DNA of 64,000 nt from JAIYDQ01 sp034408855 (GTDB lineage: Bacteria > Planctomycetota > Planctomycetia > Pirellulales > Pirellulaceae), in NCBI GenBank assembly GCA_034408855.1, contig JAWXCK010000040.1, forward strand, positions 9,320 to 73,319. Direction: 5' to 3'. This document shows positions 49,682 through 58,058 of this stretch, piece by piece; position 1 is the stretch's first letter, and each line of letters begins with the position of its first letter. Position numbers and translations under genes: made by a program. The notes below the pieces were generated by a model. It had not been told where the DNA came from. It searched no databases and saw only the letters and a list, made by a program, of their open reading frames with translations.

Positions 49682-50320
49682 TTAGACATTCGACTGGTCC
49701 AAATCGTCCATCAATAGGTCGAGATGCTCCCAAGCTTCGTCTTCATCTTGGTCGAGATCGACGACTTTCGAAAAGTCCGTCGTCTTTGCCACCAACTTCG
49801 CAACGACCTTTTCGATAATAGCTTTCGGCAAGTCGGACTTTAATGCGACCATCGGCTTACTATCCGTAATCTTAGTTGGCATCCTAATTTGAAATGCTTT
49901 GACATCCCGAGATTGTAGTGTCTGCTTGATCTGATCGATCCAGACCGACGGTAGCGTTTCCGTTCGAAGTTGATAGTGATCTATGCGTCGGTCAATACCT
50001 TCAACGCCTGGCGCTTTGATTTCGACGATAGTCACCTGATTATCATCGCGATCGGCGAGGCCACCCTGAATCGATAACCTCGCAAGCTGGGACGCAACTT
50101 CCCTGACCGATCCCCAGCTCAACAGTGCAAACGGACCTTTAAGCCCCTCCAGGCAAAGATGGTCGGTACTGCCAATCTGAATCGATTCGAGAGGGCCGAT
50201 CAAAGTTGCATCGAGCCCCTGTGTAAAGAGCAACTCGGTTATCAAATTTTCTTCGCAAGACACCGAACGAGGTTCGCGTCGAATCGATTGAGAAACCACA
50301 ACAGGAAGTCGCGCGGCCAT
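49682..50320 (-). CDS. Hypothetical protein
   Basis: A 212-residue cytoplasmic protein. I start it at the ATG at 50320 (MAARLPVVVSQSIRREPRSV); a GTG at 50338 adds six residues. It has no signal peptide. Blocks include FTQGLDATLIGPLESIQIGS, LKGPFALLSWGSVREVASQL and IRMPTKITDSKPMVALKSDL, then an acidic C-terminus (DLDQDEDEAWEHLDLLMDDL). It reads like a regulatory or adaptor protein with mixed alpha/beta structure. It is convergent with the lipoprotein gene. The family is not recognised. Confidence 0.72.
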   Translation of the reverse strand: MAARLPVVVSQSIRREPRSVSCEENLITELLFTQGLDATLIGPLESIQIGSTDHLCLEGLKGPFALLSWGSVREVASQLARLSIQGGLADRDDNQVTIVEIKAPGVEGIDRRIDHYQLRTETLPSVWIDQIKQTLQSRDVKAFQIRMPTKITDSKPMVALKSDLPKAIIEKVVAKLVAKTTDFSKVVDLDQDEDEAWEHLDLLMDDLDQSNV

Positions 50321-50486
50321 AATAACTACATTATTCACGAAAAAAAGTAAAACTGAGTCGCCCGTACTCCAATCGATTGACTCCAGCTAATCATATCAAG
50401 AAACTCACAGAACCGGATATTCACGCTGAAGTCGAGCACCGAGTTGCCCTAGAACCCACATTGGTTCGCGGGGTCGCGACGTCGGA

Positions 50487-51701
50487 CTAGACTTTCCTAA
50501 TGACAATCGAGCTGACTTCGGGCGAACAGGCGACTCGAAGAGGATGAGTACCCGAGATGCCTCGAGAAACGTGCATCAACGTCGGTGAGCATTTAAACCA
50601 GCCCGAAGCGTATCGGCTTCCATAGCGACTTGGAGCGACGATTGGTCCAATCCAAGGCAGCCGAACTTGACCGCCATGCGTATGCCCGCAGAAAAGAAGA
50701 TCGAGTTCGAGCTTCCTTGCCCATTGGATTTGATCGGGCGAATGGGAAAGCCCGATTCTCAATGGCGCTTGCGTTCGTTGATGGATTGTATTTTTCTCGA
50801 GAACGTTGCGGATCGGATTTTCAAACCAAGGACGCTCGATGCCGATAAAATAGATTTCGTCGTCAACATGAACGACGCTTCGAGGCTCGGCTCCCAAATC
50901 GTGCCAGCCTAATTCGACGAGCATCGATCGCAATCGAGCGACATTCTTGAGTCGCCGATCGTGGTTACCGAGTACAAAGTAGCAACCTAAACTTGCTTCG
51001 ACAGATTCCAGCAAAGGTTGCACTTGGTCTAAACAAGAATCGTAGTCGATCAAATCGCCTGTCAACAGTATCGCATCTGGCTGCGTTGCCATCAATCGAT
51101 CGATGGCTTCTCGGTAATACTCAAAACTCATTAATCCAGTCAGATGAACATCGGAGAAATGCCCGAGCTTCAATCCATTGTGCGACGACGCTAATCGCGG
51201 AACGCTAACTTCATGATGGGTTATGTCGATCAAATGAAGTTGATTGCCAGGCGCATGGCCTAATACCTGGACCCATCGCTTTGCAAATACACCGTCACCA
51301 AGCTTGTCTCGAAGATCGAATCGCTCGTACGTCGTGCGCAATACATCGCGAGGGGGATTGTGCAAACGGAATCTCGCTAATATCCAAGATGGAAAATGCC
51401 AAGCTAAGGAAGCCAGGGAGGTAAAGGCGAAAAACATCGAGGTCCAGGGCATCACAGATATAGTGGCGGACTGCATTGAACTAGCTTTGTGAGCGACAAG
51501 CCATTTGTACCACCACGTTCCATCAAGCCAAACGACGAATGTTGGTGTCAAAAAGCAAGCGGCGATAATTAGCTTTTCGGACACTTTAATTGTCCGGCGT
51601 GCGAGCCCTGTGGAGTTCATCCGATTGAACCAATGGAGCCAGAATGCAATATTGCCCAAGAGCACTACGATTACGACCAACCAGCGAGATAGCGCACCCA
51701 A
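50487..51701 (-). CDS. Membrane-anchored metallophosphoesterase
   Basis: A calcineurin-like phosphoesterase of about 404 residues. Three hydrophobic segments at the N-terminus (VVIVVLLGNIAFWLHWFN; EKLIIAACFLTPTFVVW; MPWTSMFFAFTSLASLAWHF) anchor it in the membrane. All metal motifs follow in order: HFSDVHL (Asp, His), LTGDLIDYD, VLGNHD, GLSHSPDQ and FCGHTHGGQ. Relatives hydrolyse nucleotides or lipid-linked phosphates such as UDP-diacylglucosamine; the substrate here is unknown. The start is a TTG at 51701 preceded by GAGG, only 11 bases after the stop of the regulator gene, so the two are cotranscribed. Confidence 0.9.
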   Translation of the reverse strand: MGALSRWLVVIVVLLGNIAFWLHWFNRMNSTGLARRTIKVSEKLIIAACFLTPTFVVWLDGTWWYKWLVAHKASSMQSATISVMPWTSMFFAFTSLASLAWHFPSWILARFRLHNPPRDVLRTTYERFDLRDKLGDGVFAKRWVQVLGHAPGNQLHLIDITHHEVSVPRLASSHNGLKLGHFSDVHLTGLMSFEYYREAIDRLMATQPDAILLTGDLIDYDSCLDQVQPLLESVEASLGCYFVLGNHDRRLKNVARLRSMLVELGWHDLGAEPRSVVHVDDEIYFIGIERPWFENPIRNVLEKNTIHQRTQAPLRIGLSHSPDQIQWARKLELDLLFCGHTHGGQVRLPWIGPIVAPSRYGSRYASGWFKCSPTLMHVSRGISGTHPLRVACSPEVSSIVIRKV

Positions 51702-51711
51702 GGCATCAACC

Positions 51712-53268
51712 TCAGGCGGCTGAAGGTTTGTAAGCGTCGATAATGGTTTCCGTAACGCTTACAAGCTGGTCGAGACGGAACGGTTTGTAGAGAATGGCTT
51801 TCGGATGCAGACCGGCCTGACGGGCCTTGACGATGGAATGACCTGGGTCGTAGCCAAAACCGGTCATCAATACCATCGGTACTTGCGGGAGGATCTCTTG
51901 CAAGCGAAGCATCAATTGATGCCCCGAAAAATCGGGAAGTCGAATATCTGAAATAATGACATCGTATCGTTCTGCAATTGGACAATTCCTGACCATCAGG
52001 ACCGCTTCTTCGCCTTCGTGCGCAGTTTCAACAACGCATCCATAGCGTTCAAGCAAAGCATGGGCATCATTGCGAGTTTGATCATCCGCATCCACGACGA
52101 GAATCCGCCGTCCTTTAAACTTCTGATGCTGGCGAGCGTTGCAACCGACAGGGATCGCTTCGGCCGGCCCCAGCGTTTGCCCAATAGCTTGAATCGACCG
52201 CTTGATTTGGCGAGCTTTCCGCAAGATCCCTTGAAGCCGCTGAAGTACGTCGGGATCATGCCCGATGTACTTCTCCATTACCGTTACCGTATCTAACAAA
52301 ATATCGTCGATCGGCAGAGCCACCGCCGAGTGGATCGCTTCACAGCTTTGCTGTGCCGCATTGGTCTGCTGCGCAACAAGCAATTCGAGGGTGTTTAGCG
52401 CAACCGCAATGTCGCGAGCAAAGATTTCCAAAAACTGTTGGTCGGATAGATTGAATGCTGCAACCTTCGGACTCTCGACATTAATAGTCCCGATCAATTG
52501 ATCGTGCAGCATCAGCGGGACAGTCAATGAACTTCGCGCACCTTGAAATGCTTCCAAATACATTGCGTCGCTTGCCGTATCATGGCAAAGATAACTTTTG
52601 CCGCTCGAAGCAACGTAACCGGTGACTCCGTTGCCTTTCGGACTAGCCATCAAGCGGCGATCGGCCGCGACTTGGTCGATGCCCACCGAAAGCAGCGGAA
52701 TCAAATTACCAGTCGCTTGTTCAAGCAATCGTATCTCAACGACGTCAACATTCAAAAGATCTTGTGTGTAATGCCGAATGTTATCCTTAAGCAACTCGAT
52801 GCGTTGCTCGACATCCATCGCGAAGATCTCTTCTGGCTTGAGATCGGTCAAACGATTTCCAGCTTGATGTATCGCTTCCAACTTTTGTTGTTGCAAGATT
52901 TCATCGGTAACATCGCTCAGCGTTACTACCAATCGCCGCGACTCGAGCTCATCTGGCAGCGGCGAAGCATGAACCTGATAGTATTTCCCGTCGCTTGCAA
53001 GAAGTGTTGCGCTTTGCGACTTGCCTGTGTTGAGCGAACTTTGAAGAGCACAGGTATCGGCACCGACAGAATCCGGATTTCCAAGCGCGGCATAGAAATT
53101 CACCCCGCTGAATTGCGCCGTTGGAAACCATCGACGAAGGCACCCATTCGCCCAATGAATAAGTAAGTCGCTACCAACTAAGGCGACTCCGTCGGGCAAA
53201 CAATGAAGAACATTCTCGCTTTCCGTGCCGAGCTCGCTGACGTAGGTCACTCTACATTTCCCCTGCAT
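51712..53268 (-). CDS. PAS-GAF-receiver regulatory protein
   Basis: A 518-residue cytoplasmic signalling protein. Residues about 15-125 form a PAS domain (LPDGVALVGSDLLIHWANGC and LVVTLSDVTDEILQQQKLEA). Residues about 165-300 form a GAF domain (NVDVVEIRLLEQATGNLIPL, GVTGYVASSGKSYLCHDTAS, TVPLMLHDQLIGTINVESPK). Residues about 390-515 form a receiver with the acidic pair in ILVVDADDQT, phospho-acceptor Asp in YDVIISDIRLPD and Lys in ILYKPF. There is no histidine kinase, HTH or GGDEF output. It probably integrates a ligand and phosphorylation and acts through protein contacts. A GTG at 53248 is an alternative start. It precedes the metallophosphoesterase in one operon. Confidence 0.9.
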   Translation of the reverse strand: MQGKCRVTYVSELGTESENVLHCLPDGVALVGSDLLIHWANGCLRRWFPTAQFSGVNFYAALGNPDSVGADTCALQSSLNTGKSQSATLLASDGKYYQVHASPLPDELESRRLVVTLSDVTDEILQQQKLEAIHQAGNRLTDLKPEEIFAMDVEQRIELLKDNIRHYTQDLLNVDVVEIRLLEQATGNLIPLLSVGIDQVAADRRLMASPKGNGVTGYVASSGKSYLCHDTASDAMYLEAFQGARSSLTVPLMLHDQLIGTINVESPKVAAFNLSDQQFLEIFARDIAVALNTLELLVAQQTNAAQQSCEAIHSAVALPIDDILLDTVTVMEKYIGHDPDVLQRLQGILRKARQIKRSIQAIGQTLGPAEAIPVGCNARQHQKFKGRRILVVDADDQTRNDAHALLERYGCVVETAHEGEEAVLMVRNCPIAERYDVIISDIRLPDFSGHQLMLRLQEILPQVPMVLMTGFGYDPGHSIVKARQAGLHPKAILYKPFRLDQLVSVTETIIDAYKPSAA

Positions 53269-54093
53269 TGATTTGTTACATGTCTACTTAACTATAGAAC
53301 TATCGACGCGTTGCATCAACACTTGAATTCCAGAATCGTAAGCTTTCCCTCGATATTGCAAAAAGCAACGGGCGGTATAGCCTTCATCTTTATCGGCAAT
53401 TCGCGTTCAATCCATTCGCCGCATCACCGACAACGAAAAATTCAGAACCTAAGATGCTTCGTCAGTTGGCCTGGGCGAAGTCTTCGACGTCGTGGCGGGC
53501 CACCTCGGCAAAGTCAACGGCGCACTTGGACTGGCTGTTGTGGCGTCGAAGACTCCGCCACAGCCAAGCAAATCCGGTTTTACGCAAAGCCGGCAAGAGC
53601 GCTTCGTTTTCCATTAACCGCGAGTTAGCGGAGCGTTATTGCGTCAAAAATGTTGTGGACGTGACCCGCAGCTAGCTCCGACGGCTCAGTTTTCATCTGA
53701 ATACCTACAGCCCCCGGTTTCATCGCAAGAGTCTAAATGAAGCAGAGCTGGCGAACCAGATTTCCAACTGGCAGTCAAGCTGCGATCAGCAAAAAACTGG
53801 AAATCATCTCGACTTTTTGCGAAGCGCTGCAGACTTCAAGGAATCTCCGAAACCTTTTACCACTTGACGACTGGATATCTAGGTTATTTGGGGGGAATTT
53901 TTCCGTTAGGCACTTCCACACAAGCTCCACTAAGATAGACTATTTGCACAATTAGACCTGCAACAATACTGATTTCTTGATTGTTTTTTGAAAAAGCAGC
54001 CGCTTTTCGGAAGTCCGCATGAGACGATCATTTTGATGCTGTTAAGTACTACCTTGGCCGCGTGGCCATAATTTTTTCCTTGAGGAGACTACA
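53269..54093. other. Long region without a recognisable gene
   Basis: About 825 bases between the regulator gene and the YTV-repeat gene. It contains an imperfect inverted repeat at 53466-53567 and otherwise only short random frames. The last 150 bases, A+T rich, should contain the promoter of the highly structured surface-protein gene; a good GAGGAG ribosome site lies at 54079-54084. Confidence 0.5.
53466..53567. repeat. Imperfect inverted repeat around GGAGTCTTCGACG
   Basis: Left arm at 53466-53490 (TTGGCCTGGGCGAAGTCTTC, then GACG) and right arm ending at 53567 (reverse complement TTGGCTGTGGCGGAGTCTTC, then GACG) match at about 20 of 24 positions. It looks like another dispersed palindromic family of this genome; only one copy is in the window. 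Confidence 0.65.
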
Positions 54094-55914
54094 ATGAAGT
54101 TTCGTCTGAGTTTTTGCCTAGGGCTGGCCACGATGTTATCGGGCGCTGGGCTTGCTTTTGCTGATTGTGGCTGTGCCGCAAACAGTGGTTCCGTTGTTGC
54201 TAGCAGCGGGATGGTTGTCGGTGGTGGTTCCGACTGTGGCGGCGTCGCCAGCGGTTGTGGATGTGCCCCACAGCTTAGCTACGTAGAAAAGACCATTATG
54301 GTTCCTCAGCAAGTTGCTGAGACGCGAACTGTGAACAAGACCTTGACTCGCCAAGAGCCACGCACACGAACCTACACGGTTTCGCGTCAAGTGCCTCGCA
54401 CCGAGACCCGAACTCGTGACGTCACCGTCATGGTTCCACAACAAAACACACGAACAGAGACTTACACAGTTACGGTTCCTGTGGTCAAGCAAGAAACCCA
54501 AACCTACCAGGTTTGCGTACCACGAACGGTTACCGAACAAGTTCCGTACACTGTCAACAAGACGATCTGCGAAGATCAGCAACAGAGCTACAATGTCCAG
54601 GTTCCATCGACCGTTGTCGATCAAGTTCCTTACACCGTGAAAGTTCCTGTCTGCACAGACGAAGTACAGAACTACACCGTTCAAGTACCATCGACGGTTC
54701 AAGAACAAGTTCCTTACACGGTGCAAGTACCTGTAATGACAACGGTCCAAGTTCCTTACACGGTAAAAGTACCGGTTACGACTCAAGTCGAACAAAGCTA
54801 CACCGTGAAGGTTCCTTACACCGAGCAACGTCAAGGCAGCCGAACGGTCTGCCGACAGGTTCCTGTCACGCAGACTCGAACGGTAACCAAAGATACTGGC
54901 TGCTATCAAACCGTAACGGAAGAAGTACCAGTTGCTTCGTCATGCGGAACTGTAAGTAGCGGTTGTGGTGGCGGTTGCGGCCAAGCTGTCAGTAGCTGTG
55001 GCGGATGCTCGTCCGGTTGCGGATGTACTGCAGCTCCAAGCTGTGGCGGATGCTCGACTGGTTGCGGTGCGGCGGTTGCTAGCGATGCTAGTTGCGGTTG
55101 TGCACCTCAAACACGAACCGTCTCGCGACGCGTTTGGGTTCCAAATGTTGTGACGGAAGAAGTTCCTTGCACGACCTACACATCTCAACAAACGCAAGAG
55201 CCATACACCTACACGGTTAATCTCTGCCGCGATGAGACTCGTACTCGTTCGGTTCCTCAAACGACCTACACCACTGAACAACGAACTCGTTCGGTTCAAC
55301 AGTGCAGCATGACGACCGAAACTCGGATGCGAACGGTCAACAGGTGCGTAATGAACACTGAAACTCGACAACGTACCGTCAAGAGGGTTAGCTACAACAC
55401 CGAGACTCGTACTCGACCTGTTTCGCGATGCGTCATGAACACCGAAACTCGTACTCGCACGATCAAGGTACCAAAGACGGTTCAAGAAACTTTGACGCGA
55501 ACGGTTTCGAACGTTGTCAACGATATGGAAACTCGAACGCGTACGATCAACAAGACCGAGTGCACCACCGATACCAAGACTCGTGAAGTTCCTTACACGA
55601 CGATGGTAGCACAGAAATCGCAACAGACTTACAACGTCACAGTGATGGATACGGTCAACGAAGAAAGGACCGACACGTACAATGTATGTGTTCCTTACAC
55701 TGTTTCGGAAGAAGTAACTGTCAACGTTTGCAAGATGGTTCCACAAACAATCACTGTTCCTGTCACAACTTCCGGTTGTGGTTCGTGCGGTGCGGTAAGT
55801 GGTGCTGCTTGTGGCGGCGGATGTGGCGCGGCTAGCTCCGGTTGCGGATGCGCAGCAGCTCCAAGCTGCGGATGCGGTGCACCAGCAGCTTCAGCATGCG
55901 GATGCGGTTCGTAA
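54094..55914 (+). CDS. YTV-repeat, cysteine-rich cell-wall-type protein
   Basis: Exported structural protein of 606 residues. The signal MKFRLSFCLGLATMLSGAGL ends before ADCGCAANSG. The body is made of three kinds of repeats: YTV-type strands (VPYTVKVPVCTDEVQNYTVQ, VPSTVQEQVPYTVQVPVMTT), TRT-type strands (ETRTRTIKVPKTVQETLTRT, VMNTETRTRPVSRC) and Gly/Cys-rich loops (CGGCSSGCGCTAAPSCGGCS). The YTV repeat was described for Rhodopirellula baltica and linked there to proteinaceous cell walls. The many cysteines (over 50) suggest disulfide cross-linking. A strong GAGGAG precedes the ATG and a clean intrinsic terminator follows, as expected for a highly expressed monocistronic gene. The wall role is inferred from the family. 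Confidence 0.9.
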   Translation: MKFRLSFCLGLATMLSGAGLAFADCGCAANSGSVVASSGMVVGGGSDCGGVASGCGCAPQLSYVEKTIMVPQQVAETRTVNKTLTRQEPRTRTYTVSRQVPRTETRTRDVTVMVPQQNTRTETYTVTVPVVKQETQTYQVCVPRTVTEQVPYTVNKTICEDQQQSYNVQVPSTVVDQVPYTVKVPVCTDEVQNYTVQVPSTVQEQVPYTVQVPVMTTVQVPYTVKVPVTTQVEQSYTVKVPYTEQRQGSRTVCRQVPVTQTRTVTKDTGCYQTVTEEVPVASSCGTVSSGCGGGCGQAVSSCGGCSSGCGCTAAPSCGGCSTGCGAAVASDASCGCAPQTRTVSRRVWVPNVVTEEVPCTTYTSQQTQEPYTYTVNLCRDETRTRSVPQTTYTTEQRTRSVQQCSMTTETRMRTVNRCVMNTETRQRTVKRVSYNTETRTRPVSRCVMNTETRTRTIKVPKTVQETLTRTVSNVVNDMETRTRTINKTECTTDTKTREVPYTTMVAQKSQQTYNVTVMDTVNEERTDTYNVCVPYTVSEEVTVNVCKMVPQTITVPVTTSGCGSCGAVSGAACGGGCGAASSGCGCAAAPSCGCGAPAASACGCGS

Positions 55915-55961
55915 TTAATAATCTAACGTCGTCCAAGGCGATGTTTAGATGATAAAACAAA

Positions 55962-55995
55962 AACGGCCAGCAAGGAAACTTGCTGGCCGTTTTTT
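55962..55995 (+). terminator. Rho-independent terminator
   Basis: A perfect 13-bp stem (AACGGCCAGCAAG with CTTGCTGGCCGTT) closed by the GAAA loop and followed by T residues, 47 bases after the YTV gene. It is the clearest intrinsic terminator in the window. Confidence 0.93.
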
Positions 55996-56024
55996 CGTTG
56001 TTCGTAGCCCTTCGCTCCGCGAAG

Positions 56025-56076
56025 GTGCTCGTTCCCAGGCTCTCGCCCGGAAACGCACTGCTTCGGCGGCTCCGTC
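56025..56076. repeat. Dispersed-type hairpin CGTTCCCAGGCTC
   Basis: CGTTCCCAGGCTCTCGCCCG followed by GAAACG folds as an imperfect hairpin and is flanked by CTTCGCTCCGCGAAGG, another palindrome. Sequences of this type recur in planctomycete genomes. It lies between the YTV terminator and the convergent lipid-kinase gene. Confidence 0.55.
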
Positions 56077-56150
56077 TCGTATATGGCATGTTACCAATCT
56101 CGAACAATTGTTATGTCTGCTGGCAGAGGCTGCGTTGCAGCGGGTTCCAA

Positions 56151-57038
56151 TCAACCCGGCTCAATCAAACACAGTCGATCGCGAAGGCACTCGATCTCGA
56201 CTGGCAAGTAGCCACCCCAATCGCCATCCAATTGAAATGAGATGTTGGAACTATTCTGCGATGTGCTTTCAATCCGAAATGACGAGATACGTCGATGGCT
56301 AAAATCTGGACAATTCTGATGTCTTCCCAGCCGGATGTTTGCAAAATATCGCAACCCATTCCATACCCCCCCCTTCTCAAACGCGCAGACGTCCAACAAA
56401 CCATCGTTGCTAACAGCCTGAGGTGCGATCATAAGTCCGGCTGCGTATTGCGGCAAGTTATGGACAAAGTACCAAGCGGCTTCGATGGATTCCCCATTCG
56501 ACAATTTTAGCTTGGGGAAGCGGTACTGAAACATCGACCGTAGAATGGGAAACCAATAGTGCCATCGCCGGATGTGGCCTCGACGATTGGTATGCACCTG
56601 ACGTACAACTTCTGCGTCGAAGCCTACTCCTACCATGATGAGAAACAATTTGCCGTTGGCCAGCCCGGCGTCCATTTTATGAGTCTTGAGGCGCGTGATA
56701 GCGACAGCAGTCTGATTTGGATCGGTTGTCATTCCCAAATAGCGGGCTAATAAATTCTCGGTTCCCAACGGGCAAAGCCAGAGCGGAGTAGAAGCAGGTA
56801 CGCGAGCAGCGACAGCGCTGGCCGTGCCATCCCCTCCGGCTGAAATCACTGCCCGTAATCGATTCGATTGCGTGAGCAGATCGGATTGCTCCTGGAATGC
56901 ATCTAGCGACGTATGCGCGTGGGCTATAAATCCTTCCGAGCAAAGTTTATTCGACAATCCATCGACGATTTCGACCGCATGGCGGAAACCCGATTTAGGA
57001 TTGTGAAGAATGAGCACTGTATCGCGCGAGGTTGTCAT
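56151..57038 (-). CDS. Diacylglycerol/sphingosine-kinase-family lipid kinase
   Basis: A 295-residue protein with the catalytic domain of the diacylglycerol kinase family. It contains LILHNPKSGFRHAVEIVDGL (nucleotide region), the GGDGT motif at residues 68-72 (VISAGGDGTASAVAARVP), PLWLCPLGTENLLARYLGM and a C-terminal region with GVGFDAEVVRQVH and LDGDWGGYLPVEIEC. Bacterial relatives (DgkB, YegS) phosphorylate lipids and recycle diacylglycerol. The N-terminal Gly/Asn text and length fit. It is second in an operon, 15 bases after the ankyrin lipoprotein gene. The exact lipid substrate is not determined by sequence. Confidence 0.88.
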   Translation of the reverse strand: MTTSRDTVLILHNPKSGFRHAVEIVDGLSNKLCSEGFIAHAHTSLDAFQEQSDLLTQSNRLRAVISAGGDGTASAVAARVPASTPLWLCPLGTENLLARYLGMTTDPNQTAVAITRLKTHKMDAGLANGKLFLIMVGVGFDAEVVRQVHTNRRGHIRRWHYWFPILRSMFQYRFPKLKLSNGESIEAAWYFVHNLPQYAAGLMIAPQAVSNDGLLDVCAFEKGGVWNGLRYFANIRLGRHQNCPDFSHRRISSFRIESTSQNSSNISFQLDGDWGGYLPVEIECLRDRLCLIEPG

Positions 57039-57053
57039 GCAAAAACCGCAGGC

Positions 57054-57923
57054 TCATTTGGTTAGAAGTTCGGCAACCTGCGTATGACCTTTGCTTTGCG
57101 CAAACTGGAGCGCGGTTTCGCCATCGACATCTTTGCTCTCCACCTTTGCGCCGTGGGCGAGCAAAATCTTAACGACTTCGACATGCCCCTCGGCTGCCGC
57201 GAACATCAGGGGCGTCCAGTTTTCTTCGCCATCGATGGCATTCACATCGGAACCAGCATCGGCAAGCAACCGGACCGTTTCGGCATTGGGTCCAGACGCT
57301 GCATACATCAAAGCTGTACGTTGATTGAGATCGCGAGCATTGACATCGGCTTTGTGCTCGATCAAATAAGCGACGATCGAATTGTGGCCGTCAAAGGCGG
57401 CCAGCATCAAGGCCGTTCGTTTGTCTTCGGCCGTTGCGGTCAGTCGAATACCTTGCCGAACACCGCGTTTTACCGTCGGCTCATCGCCGTTCATGGCCGC
57501 TTGAAGGAATGCATCTTCGCTAATTTTAGGCAATACGGCTGCAACAGCCGGCTGATTAGCGTCTGGCACCGCTTTCGCGGTTTCATTTTGAGCGCCATTA
57601 GCGATTCCGGCCGAACCTACCGATAGTGCCGGCGACTCAGCATTCATCAACCCAGTTTTCGGTTCGATACCAGGCGAAGCCGGCTCGGCATTTTTTTCGG
57701 ATGCGGTTGCGTCTTTTTCGACGAGGTCCTCCACCATTTTCATGGTTTTTTCGAATTCTTCGCGTGTTCTCAGGGCTGGCTTTACTTCTTCCGACTTGGC
57801 TCTGGTCGTTTTGTCAAACGGCGACGGGTCGCAGCCCAACTGGCACGTTATGGCAGCCAGCAAACAGCTCAACTGACCGGCCCGTGCCGATTTCAAAAAA
57901 AACATGCTATTGAACGAAGACAT
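57054..57923 (-). CDS. Ankyrin-repeat lipoprotein
   Basis: A 289-residue exported protein. The ATG at 57923 gives MSSFNSMFFLKSARAGQLSC and a lipobox-like text (ITCQLGC, Cys31). The in-frame reading to 57983 is less likely. After a long polar linker (residues about 40-140, EEFEKTMKMVEDLVEKDATA) there are four ankyrin repeats, including KRTALMLAAFDGHNSIVAYL, QRTALMYAASGPNAETVRLL, WTPLMFAAAEGHVEVVKILL and ETALQFAQSKGHTQVAELL. Ankyrin repeats bind proteins, so the protein probably presents an interaction surface at the membrane. It is first in an operon with the lipid kinase. Confidence 0.9.
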   Translation of the reverse strand: MSSFNSMFFLKSARAGQLSCLLAAITCQLGCDPSPFDKTTRAKSEEVKPALRTREEFEKTMKMVEDLVEKDATASEKNAEPASPGIEPKTGLMNAESPALSVGSAGIANGAQNETAKAVPDANQPAVAAVLPKISEDAFLQAAMNGDEPTVKRGVRQGIRLTATAEDKRTALMLAAFDGHNSIVAYLIEHKADVNARDLNQRTALMYAASGPNAETVRLLADAGSDVNAIDGEENWTPLMFAAAEGHVEVVKILLAHGAKVESKDVDGETALQFAQSKGHTQVAELLTK

Positions 57924-58026
57924 AGTATTAGATCCGGCAGTGAAATGGCTAAAACAAAATGCAATTGTAACCGAATCGTGCATCTGAGCCTATTCGTGAC
58001 TGAGGCGGAACGGGCTGTTGATTTAG

Positions 58027-58058
58027 CTAAGGGCTGATTCAACTAAGGGCTGATTCAA
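58027..58058. repeat. Two tandem copies of a 16-bp unit
   Basis: CTAAGGGCTGATTCAA occurs at 58027-58042 and again at 58043-58058, followed by a partial third CTAAGG. It lies directly beyond the stop of the Ig-like protein gene and could be a replication-slippage product. Confidence 0.85.

Noticed and set aside
54136..55746. Two long reverse frames (257 and 268 codons) opposite the YTV-repeat gene
   Set aside because: They arise from the repetitive codon pattern of the forward gene and have no independent signal.
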